From Nilaparvata lugens (taxonomy: Eukaryota; Arthropoda; Insecta; Hemiptera; Delphacidae): a DNA stretch of 64,000 bases. The notes under the pieces are model-generated. The model saw only the letters and a list, made by a program, of their open reading frames with translations, did no database searches and was not told where the DNA came from. The position numbers and the translations under genes were made by a program. Below are positions 21,274 to 34,400 of the stretch, one piece after another (position 1 is the first letter of the stretch; each line of letters begins with the position of its first letter). The stretch covers positions 63,728,086 to 63,792,085 of the forward strand of contig NC_052504.1 of the NCBI RefSeq assembly GCF_014356525.2, given 5' to 3'.

Positions 21274-23575
21274 AGTATCGCTTCATCTTCATCCAAGTCT
21301 GGGTTGTAACGGCTCGACCCTCAGGAGAGGGCGGCGTAATTGAGTGTTGTGCATCTTTAGTCCAACAATTCCGTTGGATCGGCAGCTCATCCCCAGATAG
21401 GACTGAGGTGTAGTCGGTAATTAGCGTAAATTTCGTCGATGGAGTTTTCATAAGTCAAGTAGAGTAAGTTATTACCGTAACTAACAAACCGCTATACGCA
21501 ATGACTCAGATTGAGGATAAATTAGATCAAATTCTAGGAAAACTACAGAAGCTAGATGATTTGGATGAGAAGGTCGACAAATTGAATAGTTCTCTTCGAA
21601 AAGAAATAAATGAGATTAAAGTTGAAATCTCCCGCCTAAAGCAAGAAAGTTCGAATAAGGACAGACGAAATGAAGAAAGAGATAGGAAGTTTAACTTGTT
21701 GCTTTTCGGTGTTGGAAGTAAAGAGCTTTTCACTATGAATCAAGAAGTAATAAACATTTTGCGGTTTTGGTTCCTGATTTCAACGGGAATTTCATCAGAG
21801 AATTGTGGAAAACAAACAGGAATAAGGAGAACTAACCTATTATTGTGAAATTCAATTCACTCATAACAAAGAACACGATATTGAGAGGAAAAAGAAAGCT
21901 TCAAGAAAAACAAGAATTTAAAAATATTCAAATCAAGGAGGACTTTTCAGTTGAGACAAGGGCTATCAGGAAGGAATTATTCCCACACCTTTTGAGTTTA
22001 AAAAAGAAGGAAGGAAAGTGTTCATGATTGGAGATAAGTTGAAGGTTGATGGTACCCTTCTTTCCCTGGAGGAATTGCAAAAGAGTCAAACTCCTCTAAG
22101 CGAGCGAGAAGTGAAGAGGCATCACCGAGTCCAAAGCAAGGAGAATGCAAGGAATCCCGTGATCGTCAGACAAAGAAGAAGGGAAAAAGTCCAATGAAAA
22201 CAGCCTTGAAAGATTCCTAACAAAAAATATTGATAAAACTAAAGAAGAAGACCGTCAAAACGAGCAATCGAAGCAAAACGCAAGGAGGATTCAAGATCAG
22301 AAGAAAAAAAAAAAACAGGATGAATAGGAAAATGTGCAACCAACAAAAACAAGAGGACAATATCTAAAGTGAGGAATTCAGGAAATAGTTATTCCCCAGA
22401 ACGACTGGTCATCAAGGGGAATCAAGACCAAAACCTCCCAGGTTTAATTATAGGCACACTCAATGTAAGAACACTCAAGACAGAAGATCGACTCATCGAA
22501 CTAGAGGAAGCATTGAAGGAATCTAGCATTGATATCCTTGGTATAGCAGAAGTAAGGAGACACTCCGAAAAAATAATTGAAAGGAGCAGTGGATTCATTT
22601 TCTACCATTTTGGTGAAACACCAGGTCATAAAGGTGTTGGATTCCTTGTTAGAAAGGAGTTGAAGACGAAAATCGTAGAGTTCAAAGGTATATCCGAAAG
22701 AATAGCATTGCTGAAGTTGAAAACTCAGGGAAAACTGTTACATATTTACCAAGTTTATGCTCCTACTTCAATGGCTGAGGAAGCTGAGCACGAATCATTT
22801 TACAATTCACTCACCGCAGCTCTAAGCAGGGAAAGAAACAATTGGAAACATATAACTTTGATTATTGGTGACTTCAACAGTCAGGTGGGAAAGCAGGAAG
22901 AGGGTGAGAGGCTTACAGTAGGGAAATATGGCTATGGGACAAGGAACGAAGCTGGACAAAGACTGGTGGATTTCTGTCAAGAGCAAGGATTAAGAATAGT
23001 TAATACATTCTTCAAGAAACGAGCTGGTAAGAAGTGGACTTGGATTTCACCAAATCAATTGTTTAAAAATTGAAATAGATTATGTGCTGACTAGGCACAA
23101 TGGAATTGTGAAGCAGTTGAGGTTTCAGGGAGTCTGAAATTTTATACAGATCACAGACTCATATCCATTGAATTGACAAAAGATTGCTTCAAAAGGAGGC
23201 CAAAAAGAGAATGGAATGAAGAAGTAGTAGGGAATATTTTCAAAGCAAATGAACAAGGACAATTTGAATTAGAATTGCAGAATGGCGTGAACAAAGAGGT
23301 GTATGTCTGCAAGAGAGCTACAATAGATTGGAAAGCTTCATAAAAAATGCTTTTGAACCTATAATAAGTACAAAGATGAGGAAAATAACCAACTAAAGAA
23401 TTGATTGTTAAAAGAGAAGAAAAAGAACAAAAGTTTCCATGAACGAATTGAGTTTAATATGCTTTGCAAATTAGCAAGATACCATATTAGGACATTTGAA
23501 GACAGAATTATAAAAAATGTATTGGACACCAGTGGATCAACAAAGAAATTGAGAAAACAATTGTTTGATGGTAAA
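21274..23575 (+). mobile_element. RTE-like non-LTR retrotransposon, copy 2 (ends in assembly gap)
   Basis: By eye it is about 99 percent identical to copy 1 over 14760-17056. ORF1 (21501 on), with the same TAA at 21835-21837, and the endonuclease (22369 to about 23160) are recognisable. Differences are mainly single-base indels: one T fewer near 21765, one T more near 23071, one T fewer near 23117, one T fewer near 23283. They break ORF1 and the endonuclease. It starts at AGTATCG and is cut by the N-run, so the reverse transcriptase is not represented. Confidence 0.85.
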
Positions 23576-23675
23576 NNNNNNNNNNNNNNNNNNNNNNNNN
23601 NNNNNNNNNNNNNNNNNNNNNNNNNNNNNNNNNNNNNNNNNNNNNNNNNNNNNNNNNNNNNNNNNNNNNNNNNNN
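23576..23675. other. Assembly gap of 100 N
   Basis: Exactly 100 undefined bases inside LINE copy 2. Since the sequence after the gap is not LINE, the gap hides at least the element's 3' junction; its true length is unknown. Confidence 0.99.
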
Positions 23676-25335
23676 GCTACAAATTTGTACCTTTAAACTG
23701 CATTTTTTTAAAATAACATTTAAAACAAAGAACACTATTAAATACCTTTGAATCTTTTGAACAGTTTTCAATACTGCTTTAAATTTTGAATTTAAAATTC
23801 CAATAATTTTAAATTCTCCTAGGTCTATTTTACATTTTAAATTAAAGATTGTAAAGTCTGTGGATTTTCATAGGAAACCAATGTTTAACAGATGCATTCA
23901 AAACGTGAATTCCATTATAGATACTTATCAAATCATTCTTAAAATTGCGCTAATCTTAATGTAACAGTGAGGAATGTTGACTTTTAGTAATAAGGAATTA
24001 TTGATTTGTTGAATGATTCTAATGAACGATTTTGTACAATAACATATTGATTTTATTCAACCTCAACTCTTAAATAGCCTTTATTAATGAAATATTCTAT
24101 TTATTTAGACTTGTTTGGAAATTTAGTGTGTAACCATTTATGATTTACATAGACATCCCTTCTATAAGCTAATAGGGTGAGAAGTATGTATTTATTAACA
24201 ATACTTGTAATCTTCAAAATTTATCATTTTTGCATTCTTGTGAAAGTGTCAATCAGACATTTTTAATCATAGATAGGCCTATATAATTTCTCAACTAGTG
24301 ATTAAATTTGCTTATTCTTCTCTTAATCCATTTAGGTGTTCTCCTATCACCAATCCAAATTGACTATGATTTCATTACTAATATTAGTCCGAATGCAATA
24401 GCAATAGAATTTTATTTTTTATTATTCAATTGCTTATCATGTTGAATCTCTGTGTTAAATATTTAAGTTTACCACTTCACTATACTATGAAAAATTTAAA
24501 GCAATTACAGAAGTTTTGGACACTTGATAATGGTATAATTAAATGAAACCGGCCCTGTCTTCAAAATATTAAGGTACTAGTAATTGTAGAAAAAACGATT
24601 ACAGAACTTTACTTTTTAAAGATATTCCAGAGTACAAGCACAGTGGGAAGCGATATTAGCTTTGTGGTCACACTGATTTTTTCTTTCTTAAATGAAAACG
24701 AAATGATAAACAATAACCTATTTGGTCTTCAAAGTGGTAGAAGTAGACTTTTATACCCTCAACCTGCCTATTACATGGGAAACCATAGTTGGCTAGGAAT
24801 TTTTCCTCCTTTATTTTCCTTTTCAGCACACCCCACCATGAAGCCTTTTTTGTATTTTATTAGAAACTTGTTTTTGATTGTGTTTTTTGTGTTTCGATTT
24901 CTTTTATGTATTTTGTGTTGAATTGAATAGAATTATTCATTTATTGATTTTGATTTTATTATACAAGTTATGTACGGTACGGTAACTATTTTGAAGCTGA
25001 TATAACAACTCAAAAATGGAGGAATTAGTATTTCACTGCTATCGCCTTATAAAATCAGTATCATCTTTCCAACAAAACGAATAAAATTTTGTAGATAACT
25101 TTCCCTCGGCATCTAAAGGTCTAAAGATTATTCATTTATCAACTATCATCAACTTAACTATTGTTGACTTTCTCAGCCAGTCTAGTTTGACGTCGTAACA
25201 CTGTGATAAGACTCGATGTGATGGGAATTTTTCAAAGTACACCAGTTATCACAATACAATCGAACTCGGACACTAAACCAGTGTAAAGTGCTAGTTCGAT
25301 CACTACCTACTTATTATTCTACAGTCAACTTCACA
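23676..25335. other. AT-rich upstream region of BCKDHB
   Basis: No gene recognised. The last 150 bases before 25336 (from about 25190) are less AT-rich and are the likely place for the BCKDHB promoter and 5' UTR; I see no clear TATA box. Confidence 0.4.
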
Positions 25336-25440
25336 ATGAAAAGTTTAACAACTCTGGTTCGTAAAGCTTCAATAAGGCCTAACAATATACCATAAGTGAA
25401 AACTTTCAAAGAGTATTTTCATCTTCAAATGCTGAAAATA
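25336..25440 (+). CDS. BCKDHB: BCKDHB exon 1: mitochondrial presequence, frame error
   Basis: ATG 25336 begins [15 protein letters not shown], a basic, Ser/Thr-rich amphipathic start typical of mitochondrial targeting. In that frame a TAA appears at 25393-25395. A second frame in the same exon reads [16 protein letters not shown] and reaches the donor (A|GTGAGT at 25441) in the phase that exon 2 needs. The two halves differ by one base between about 25380 and 25395. Either the assembly lacks a base, the allele is damaged, or the real start lies elsewhere. Confidence 0.6.
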
Positions 25441-28400
25441 GTGAGTTATTCTATAATCTACTTGTGTTCTATAATTTGTGTTCTCACACTCCTTAATAAG
25501 ATAATATTATCATGAACTGTGAATAAATTATGATAATGCATTGAGGTTAAGAGCCTTTCATAAAGGTTAAAAGTAGCTGGCTATTACAATAATTGACGAA
25601 TCTATTTAAGTTACAAGAACTAAACAACGACACTCTGGATGATATTTTATACTAACTATAGTATATTAAATCATTATCAACTATGAGAAACATTTCATTA
25701 TCAGAAATAACATTTATTTTCAATTCTCCTGACATGCTCTTTTTCACTTGTTTTAGTATATTCATGTAGTTTGATAGGTTGTTGCTTTTCCCAATAATAA
25801 TTCTATAAAAATTAGGTTGGGAATAATAAATTATGAAATCATTGTTGCTTTGGAAAAACTAGGTTATTCATATTATTTGGGAATTTGTGAATTCGCTTCT
25901 TATTCTTATAGTTCACTCAATTTGAATTTATTTGAACTGTTCATAAACTTGAACTCACGTTTTGAAATACTATATTTTCCTAATCGATTTTGTGTTTCAA
26001 AAGCATGTTCTCTGCAAAAACGATGTTATTAGGCCTACGATCTTTGAATATATCACTTGAGTAGAGAATACTGTGAATATTTTACTCAGCTTTTGAACAA
26101 CACAGTTCAAAATATTTGTAGGCCTATGGAAAAGAGGTGAGTATAAAATCTCATCACTATTATATTCATTGCTCCAGTATAACTTGATATTTCAACATTT
26201 AATAGTACAAACCAATTTTTCTATTTGAATTTTTTTAAGAATAAAATTTAAATTATTTTTGGTAATGATGTCCACTATAATGAGTCTAAAATTAGTGCCT
26301 ACTATATTGGGATTTTAATCTAAGATAATTAAAAGATAAATAATGTACAAATAAATCTAATTTAATAATCTGTTAGAGTTAGATCAGATTATTGAGAAGT
26401 GGCGATGGCACAGACGTGGCGGTTGCGTGGCGCTGACTTTTTCCAATCCTATACAAACATATAGCGTGAATGGCACGCTACTTCTCTTTACATTGATCCA
26501 TAATAATATGTTTATATAGGAGTGGCGTGGAAGTGACAAAAAGGCAATGCCACACCACTGTCACCACATGTGTGAATAATTGGGCGTAAAACAAAATAAG
26601 AGGAACAAGATTTTAAAATTCCCAAAACTTAGGTAGTTGCTTTACAAGAAAATCTACATTTACCGTACCGCTAAAAATAATTGAATAACACCTTTCACAA
26701 AATATCAATAATTATGGCAATAATTTGTTGATTCTAATTAAAAATGATACAGTTTCCAACTTTTGAGGTGAAGTAATTACTTCAGGAAATCGCTCAAAAT
26801 AGGAAATATTCTCTCTTTAGAATGTTTGTATACAATCCTTCATTCATTTTCTTTTTATTCAGTATTCTTTTGCTTTTTGTTCCAAAGTATGTATTTCCAT
26901 TGCAGGTGCAAAAAAAACAAACAATATGAATATGTTCCAGGCTATCGGCAGTGCTTTGGATCAAACCCTCAAATCAAACCCTAATTCAGGTATGAGCACT
27001 CTGTCTAAATTATATAATATGGATATTTCCAATCATATCTTTGAAACTGATGATACCAAAGTAATAATAGTAAAAATGTCAATTGTTGTGTAATAACTTA
27101 ACACTGAATTTTCCCATTGCTGCCCGAATAATCGTTGAATTTATAAATCAATTTACGATTCAACCTTTTTTTTTAAGTGGTAAAGCATTCCAGAACTTTC
27201 AAGTATCTATAATAAAGCTACGAAAGAGTGGAAGATATTTATAAAAATTCTAGAAGTGTATCTGAGTATACTATGTAATTTGAAAATATACCAACAGTTT
27301 GATTTATTTTGGGTTACGGTATACATGATCTCAATATGGAGCGGTGACTGGTTTTATGCTATATTTAATGTAGGCTAGCCTATAAAACATTCTGACTTTC
27401 TTTTGTGCTGTTTGATTGGCTGACAATAAATTATTTATCTTTTTTACTACTTCAGAATTGCTCTTATAGTATTTCATTATATGATTTTTTGCTATTTTGT
27501 AGCTAATTCAAATAAATAAACAATACAATAATTATTACAAACATACGTTATATGGTAGTTATTAGTTAGTTATTACTAGTCAATTATAAGTCAGATACCG
27601 CAAGCAAATCAATAATTACAAAATAATAATAATTAATGTATCGAAATCTCTCTTGACCCCAACCAAGAATTTAATCCCCAGTACTTCGAATGTGAAAGTA
27701 ATTCAAATCAAACAAATTTGACTACAAAAATCGGTGCATTTTGCGATGTAGTTCAGTAATTGAAATCTCAATTTCCTTAAAATGCAATTTTGCTCAAAGA
27801 ATTATAAGAATCTAATAAGTGATAAGCTACCTACAACAATAATTTTGGTATTATTTTTATTGCAACACTCACATTCCATTGTTCTCTAATTATCATAGTT
27901 TTCAAATGTTTTTTTTTTAGTGGTATTTGGGGAAGATGTTGCATTTGGAGGTGTATTCCGTTGTTCAATGGGGCTGCAAGAGAAATATGGCAGACAAAGA
28001 GTGTTCAATACACCTCTTTGTGAGCAAGGAATTGCAGGTTTCGGGATAGGCTTGGCAGTAACTGGAACAACAGCCATAGCTGAAATCCAATTCGCAGACT
28101 ACATGTTCCCTGCATTTGACCAGGTATTCTTGCTAGCTTCTGGCTGAACAGTGAATTCTGAGGATTCTCAGATCCTCCAAATATGTCAGAGTCTTCAGGA
28201 GGGTTCAATGTGTATAAATTTTAAACTAAATCAATTTATTATTTTATCATTAAAACTTTCACGATCAATCAATTTCTTCAAATTTCTCTCCTCTCATACT
28301 TGATAACTTTTCAAAATCCAACGTTTAAACTTCTGTATTAATAATTTTTGTTGTAATACGTTTTTCTATTAGTTTTATTATAATTTTAAACTTTTCTAAT

Positions 28401-31400
28401 GAATGCATGATTGTTCATTATGTGAGATAATTATATATTAGATGTTTTTATTATCGTTGCTAACTTACTTTTTTCAATAATAATCAATTTTGTGTCAACT
28501 ATTTCAACAGTTTCCAATGTAAAGTCTCTCATACAAGAATGCTCCTATAATTCATTCAACAGAACGAAATAGACTTGTAATTAATTTTCTCTAGTGTTTC
28601 ACCAAGCTGCTGGATAAAATAACTAATCTTTACTCATCAGAAACAAATCCTTTTATTACTATGAAAAGTAGCATCGTAAATGAATGACTTTGTGTTGAAT
28701 TACTTTTTAGGGCTTTTACTGAATACAGTAATTGAACAGTGCTTCTCTGAAACTGTGTGGTTCCACATTCTTCTGAGTTATTTTGAACTATGTATGTACT
28801 ACTGTTAATTTATTTGTTGATGTTAATAACAACTAAAAAATGATATTTCTATTGCAGATAATGAATGAGGCAGCGAAATACAGATACAGGAGCGGCAACG
28901 AATTTAATTGCGGCAAGTTGACAATCAGAGCTCCGTGTGGTGCGGTGGGGCACGGCGCTCTTTATCACTCGCAGAGTCCAGAGGCATACTTCTCTCACAC
29001 ACCTGGCCTTAAAGTAAGGTCAATTACACATTATAAAGAGTGTTCCTCAAAGAACTACAGTACTATACAGTTTTAAAGCTGCTTTTAGTACTCAACGACG
29101 GAATAAGCTAAAATTGTCTTTAGGAAAAATGCTAATATCCTTTGGTTTTTATGTAATTCGATATTTTCCATACAATGTGAGTGGATCTACATTTCCAACT
29201 TGAACCTTGAAGTGGCAGACTTCATGTTAAGTCTTCAATATATCTTTTGAACCAATAAGATAGGCCTTTAATTTATGAACTATAACTATAATGAAAGATT
29301 GGTAAACATCATATAGGCCTATATAAAATCATACACAAATGATTAAACTATAACTATAATGAAACATTGGTAAACATCATATAGGCCTACAGAAATCATA
29401 TAGGCCTATATGAAACATTGAACTAGGTATACGTTTCATGTACTGACGAGGTTATTTAGTTATGTTTAAAGATGGAAGAGGTTAACTTTGAATGAATAAT
29501 TTGCTTTTATTAACATATCCAACTACACAAAGAAAAATTACAATTATAAACGCTAGCATTAGATCCTTGGTCAGTGATCATCAGGGTAAGGTTTGTAGAG
29601 CTAATTTTACAAAAAAATATTATTCCAGATACGCTTTTTTCTTCAATGAATTCCAGTGTTCATTTGACATTTATCAACTCACTATACACTAGTAGCTCTG
29701 TAAACAGTAAACCTCGCGCAGTTATAAACCGCATCCTCCTCTTATACTATCCATCAGAGTAAATCCTGTCTGTATGTCGTGTCGGCGAGATATCGGTGTG
29801 AAAACGGCTAATGGCTGTTGGGTTTGGTGTATCAAAAATGCTAACATCAAAAGCTAATCTCCTTCAAGACATACTGGCAACAGGACAGCCCGAGTTCAAA
29901 GCAGAGAAAGTTCGAGAGACAATACTATGTTATTTTTGACCGAGCGAAGTGAGGTCTAAGTTTCAAGTCGACGGTTTGACATTTCTCCTTATGTTTAAAT
30001 GTTTATATGTTGCGCATTTACGGCGAAACGCGGTAATAGATTTTCATCAAATTTGACAGCTATGTCGACGTATATTGCGCGTCGACGTATGTACAAGGTT
30101 TTTGGAAATTTTGCATTTCAAGGATAATATAAAATGAAAAAGGAGCCTCCTTCATACGCCAATATTAGAGTAAAAATCAGACTATAGAATTATTCATCAT
30201 AAATCAGCTGACAAGTGATTACACAGATGTGTGGAGAAGCCAGCCTATTGCTGTATTTCCATAAGGTCTGACAGAATCCAAAGTCAGGGCAGTGGACTGT
30301 GAATGATAGTTGGTATTAATACCTACAAATAAATTTCTGAATTCTGTGCATAAAAATACTGATAGCTTGAAGTGTGGTAAGTACGCCAATAAAAGACAAA
30401 ATGAGTCAACAAGATGAGATTTAATATTAATAAAATAATAGGCAGATGGCCACATACAAAAACAAGTGTAAGTAGATTAAATTGAATAAAAACTTTAGAT
30501 TAATTTTATTACAACATGTAATAAAGCCGTTAGAAAATACAAAATTTAAATGAATCTAGGTCAATGACACTAATGACCATTGAAGCCTAACAATAATTGA
30601 TAAGGTACTGTCAATGATACCTGAATTGAGAATAGAAAATTTAAGTGATACAATAATAAAGTTACTGCTGAAAAATTCAATCTTAATGATTTTAAAAAGG
30701 AATAATAACAAATGACAATGATATGTAGATAATGTTCTATATGTAGAAATGGTTAAATGTTGATTGACACTAATACAAAATCTTAGAATAATTGAATGTC
30801 TCGGTCGACATTAACACAAGTAAATAAGTTCAGAAATGAAGATGCCTTGGTCGACATTAACACAAGTAAGTAAGTTCAGAAATGAAAATGCCTTGGTCGA
30901 CATTAACATAAATAATTTCAGAAATGAAAATGCCTTGGTCGACATTAACATAAATAAGTTCAGAAATGAAAATGCCTTGGTCGACATTAACACAAGTAAG
31001 TAAGTTCAGAAATGAAAATGCCTTGGTCGACATTAACATAAATAAGTTCCAAAATCAATGTCATACACATTGAAATAGGCGTCGGTGGCCTTGAGATATC
31101 ACTTATGAGCTAAGGGTAGCTGTCAAATACAATGAAATAATTGTTAATGTTGAATATAGGCGACATAGGCCTTCAATGAATTGAATGTCAAGTTAGACAT
31201 CAATTGAACAATTAATAGGCGTCGATGGCCTTAAAATATCACTTGTAAGCCAAGGGTAGCTGTCAAATACAATGAACTAGTTTTTCATGTTGAGTACATT
31301 AATATAGGCGACATGGGCCTTCAATGATTTGAATGTCAAGTTAGACATCAATAGAACAATTAATAGGCGTCAGTGGCCTTAAAATAACACTTGTAAGCCA

Positions 31401-34400
31401 AGGGTAGCTATCAACGAAATTAAATGTCTTGGTCGACATTAATACACTTGTAAAGCCAAGGGTAGCTATCAAAATTGAATGAAATACATATTATAACCTT
31501 GACATAACGTAGGACAGTGCTCTCAATGAGACATCACTGTAACATATTGAATTCATGTACATAGGCTCGATTGCCGAAAGTATGGACAATTAAATGTTTT
31601 TAATTGCCGTAAAAGTTGAATGATAGCCACAAAAATCATATGAATGCACATTAAAATGTTTGAATTAGAAATAGAGAACAATGTGGTCCAGTATTGACAC
31701 ACTGTAGTATTTTTATGAACAGTTATGCAATACATGCGTAAATGAAAGTTGATTAGAATGATTTACATAACCTGAATAAAATTTTGAAGAAGAGATGCAG
31801 CCAGGCAGACAGGCAAGGAATCCAAAGTACCCCAAGGAACAGGACATCAGCAAGCGACGATATGATGGCCATGCAATGACGAGAATGGAAGCATCCAACA
31901 CAGTAGGCAATTCCCCCAGTGGGAATGTGAGCAGGAGCATGTAGAATTCCAAACAAATAATCCGAATTTCAAGTTGTGGAATTTTTAGATTGATTTCCAA
32001 ACGGTAGAGATGATGAAATTGAAAGTTTGAGTTTCAAGAGGTGAAGCCAGTTGTTAGAGAATGGCGATAGACACCAACACGAGATTGTGAGATCTTGACA
32101 AAGTTTATCAGCGTAAATATATGAAGAAATTGATGAATAATTGAATCACAATTGAAGAATAGATTTAACGAATTAATTTGAAGGAATAATTCACTTTTAA
32201 AATGTTCCATAAACCAGATGAATTTGGATGAAGAGAAGGTACACCGAAGCGGTGTGCACTCACCAACGAGAAACCATTGAAAGACAAGAGGATAGCCCGA
32301 CGCGCTAGCAACAAGGAAGAAGCCGGAAACGCTAGACACGAAAGCTGACGTTTTCGAACGTTTGATGAAAAAGTAGCAAATATCTAGAAAGTAAGATGCC
32401 TAAAAGACAAAATAAATTCCAAAAAATTGAATAATACAAATGTTGAAATTGAAACGACGAATAATACGACGAATAATATTAGAAAACAAACTTGCTTATG
32501 ACAGTGACGTGGAACCGTGACTGTGACGTCACCGGACAGCGCAGACGACAAAATGATGACATGACGTCTACATAGTAACGGAACGAGTAACGAAGTGGAA
32601 CCGTTCCAATAAATGCTTTGTCAGATTTTACAGGTCTATAGTTTCAATCAGGTACTTGTGGATGAGAATACTGTGTGAGGTCTACTGTTCACAGAACTAC
32701 TAGTAGTTATTAATTGCATGCGTTATTGCAAGCAATCAATAGTTCATTTTTAATAGTGCATAAAAATTGCATTCAATGATGCATGCAATTTTTTTAGTCT
32801 ACACAGCAAATGATTTTTTACCAAGTTAGATTGAGATATTGAATTGCATGCGTCATGGCATGCATTTATAATCAATTCGACAGCTGATTTATGATTATTA
32901 ATTCTATAGTCTGTGTTTTACTCTAATATTGGCGTATGAAGGAGGCTCCTTTTTCCTTTTATATTATCCTTGAAATGCAAAATTTCCAAAAACCTTGTAT
33001 ATATGTCGACGCGCAATTTAAAAAGGAACATACCTGTCAAATTTCATGAAAATCTATTACCGCGTTTCGCCGTAAATGCGCAACATATAAACACTTAAAC
33101 ATTAAGAGAAATGCCAAACTGTCGACTTGAATCTTAGACCCCACTTCGCTCGTTCAATTAAGCTCTGAGTTAAAAAAGAGTCTGTATTTCCATACACCAA
33201 CACAATATACACCTATCTTCAGCCAGTCATCTCCGTCAGGTAGTCCTTCAGTTCTTCCCGTGACAATGCAGCCCTGCCGAAATGCTGCAATCTGAATTCT
33301 AAGAGTATGGGTCATGTTCCAATGAAATGCGTGACATCCTCCTTCTTCTTCCTATTGCACAATGAACAGAGCCTGTTCCCATTAAATGAGTATTCATTGA
33401 GGCGGATCAATTCATTTCTTGCCTTGAAAACCACTTGATGCATTGAAAGCTAACATTTTGAGAAATGCAATCACTCCAGTGATTGAGCTCTCGACGAATG
33501 GTGTACTGCTGGCTCATGGCGACCTGCTGTGTCTGTTCGTGTCGTAGCTCATTTCCAATCCTCACTTTTTATCATCTTGCTGATGTTCAAACTACCTGCG
33601 ATCTCCTTCAGTGGGACGCTAAATAAGACCTCCATCTTTCACCAGACATCTTATAGAAATAGTCTTTTTTTAAATAATCAATTTCAGCACACATGGATAT
33701 CTTCCCTCCTGCAGATTCAAACATCGTTTAGCATACTGAAGGAGTAGCCTTACTGTATGCAGAAAGATTATTGGCCCAACTCCGGTCTCCAGAAGCAAAA
33801 CATTAATTTGGGATGGGAAGAAAGAAGAGAGAAAATTAATAAGGATTAGGAAAAAAAGGTTTCTGACACTGCTGACTACGAAATTTGAGAGAGATTGCCC
33901 AACTTCAATGAGATAAGCAGACCCGATAAGCCGGTCAGTAAATAGAATGAAACTGTTCATCAATTCAACCTTAAAAAAACTGCAACTATGCATTCATACC
34001 AATATTCACCACATTTGAAGGATCCAGTCGTTTCGCCTGAGAGATCAATTGTAGCTTCACAAATGCACTGTTCAAATTCACGAAAATATTTTCAAATACC
34101 GTATTCAAAATCCGAAAAAAACACAGAGCTTAACAAGACTCAACCTATCACGGCAGAATCCTCTGCCTATCCTCAAGAGGTTAATTTTTATTTTTATATA
34201 TTTTTTATCATGATATATTGATGTATTGATATATATTCTAAAAGAAGTCATTCAATAGTCTGAAATGCATTCGAACTTTAGAAATTAGGATGAGTCAACA
34301 CACACTGCTATATTATGTTTTGTTCAAACTGTACGTATCTTTGAATTCATTTGAAGCAGGTAATTAACACTTATATTCTTTTTGTTTTTCAGAAAAAACG

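Larger units (their letters stand above)
29930..33165. mobile_element. Long-terminal-inverted-repeat (foldback-type) element
   Basis: The left arm (about 29940-30205) and right arm (about 32880-33160) are reverse complements over roughly 270 bases. Shared landmarks, read inward from the left, are GAGCGAAGTGAGGTCTAAG, TCAAGTCGACGGTTTG, CGCATTTACGGCGAAACGCG, GTCGACGTAT, GGAGCCTCCTTCATACGCC and AATCAGCTGAC. The 2.7-kb middle carries two tandem-repeat arrays and no transposase that I recognise. A short relative lies at 55174-56027. It is probably a non-autonomous DNA transposon. Confidence 0.75.

Noticed and set aside
24643..24921. Hydrophobic 92-codon frame upstream of BCKDHB
   Set aside because: It starts at GTG and its hydrophobicity comes from T-rich sequence; no family resemblance.
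30811..31039. Repetitive open frames on the minus strand ([14 protein letters not shown] repeats)
   Set aside because: They are the translation of a 42-46-bp minisatellite whose units happen to stay open; there is no start context, splice signal or domain.
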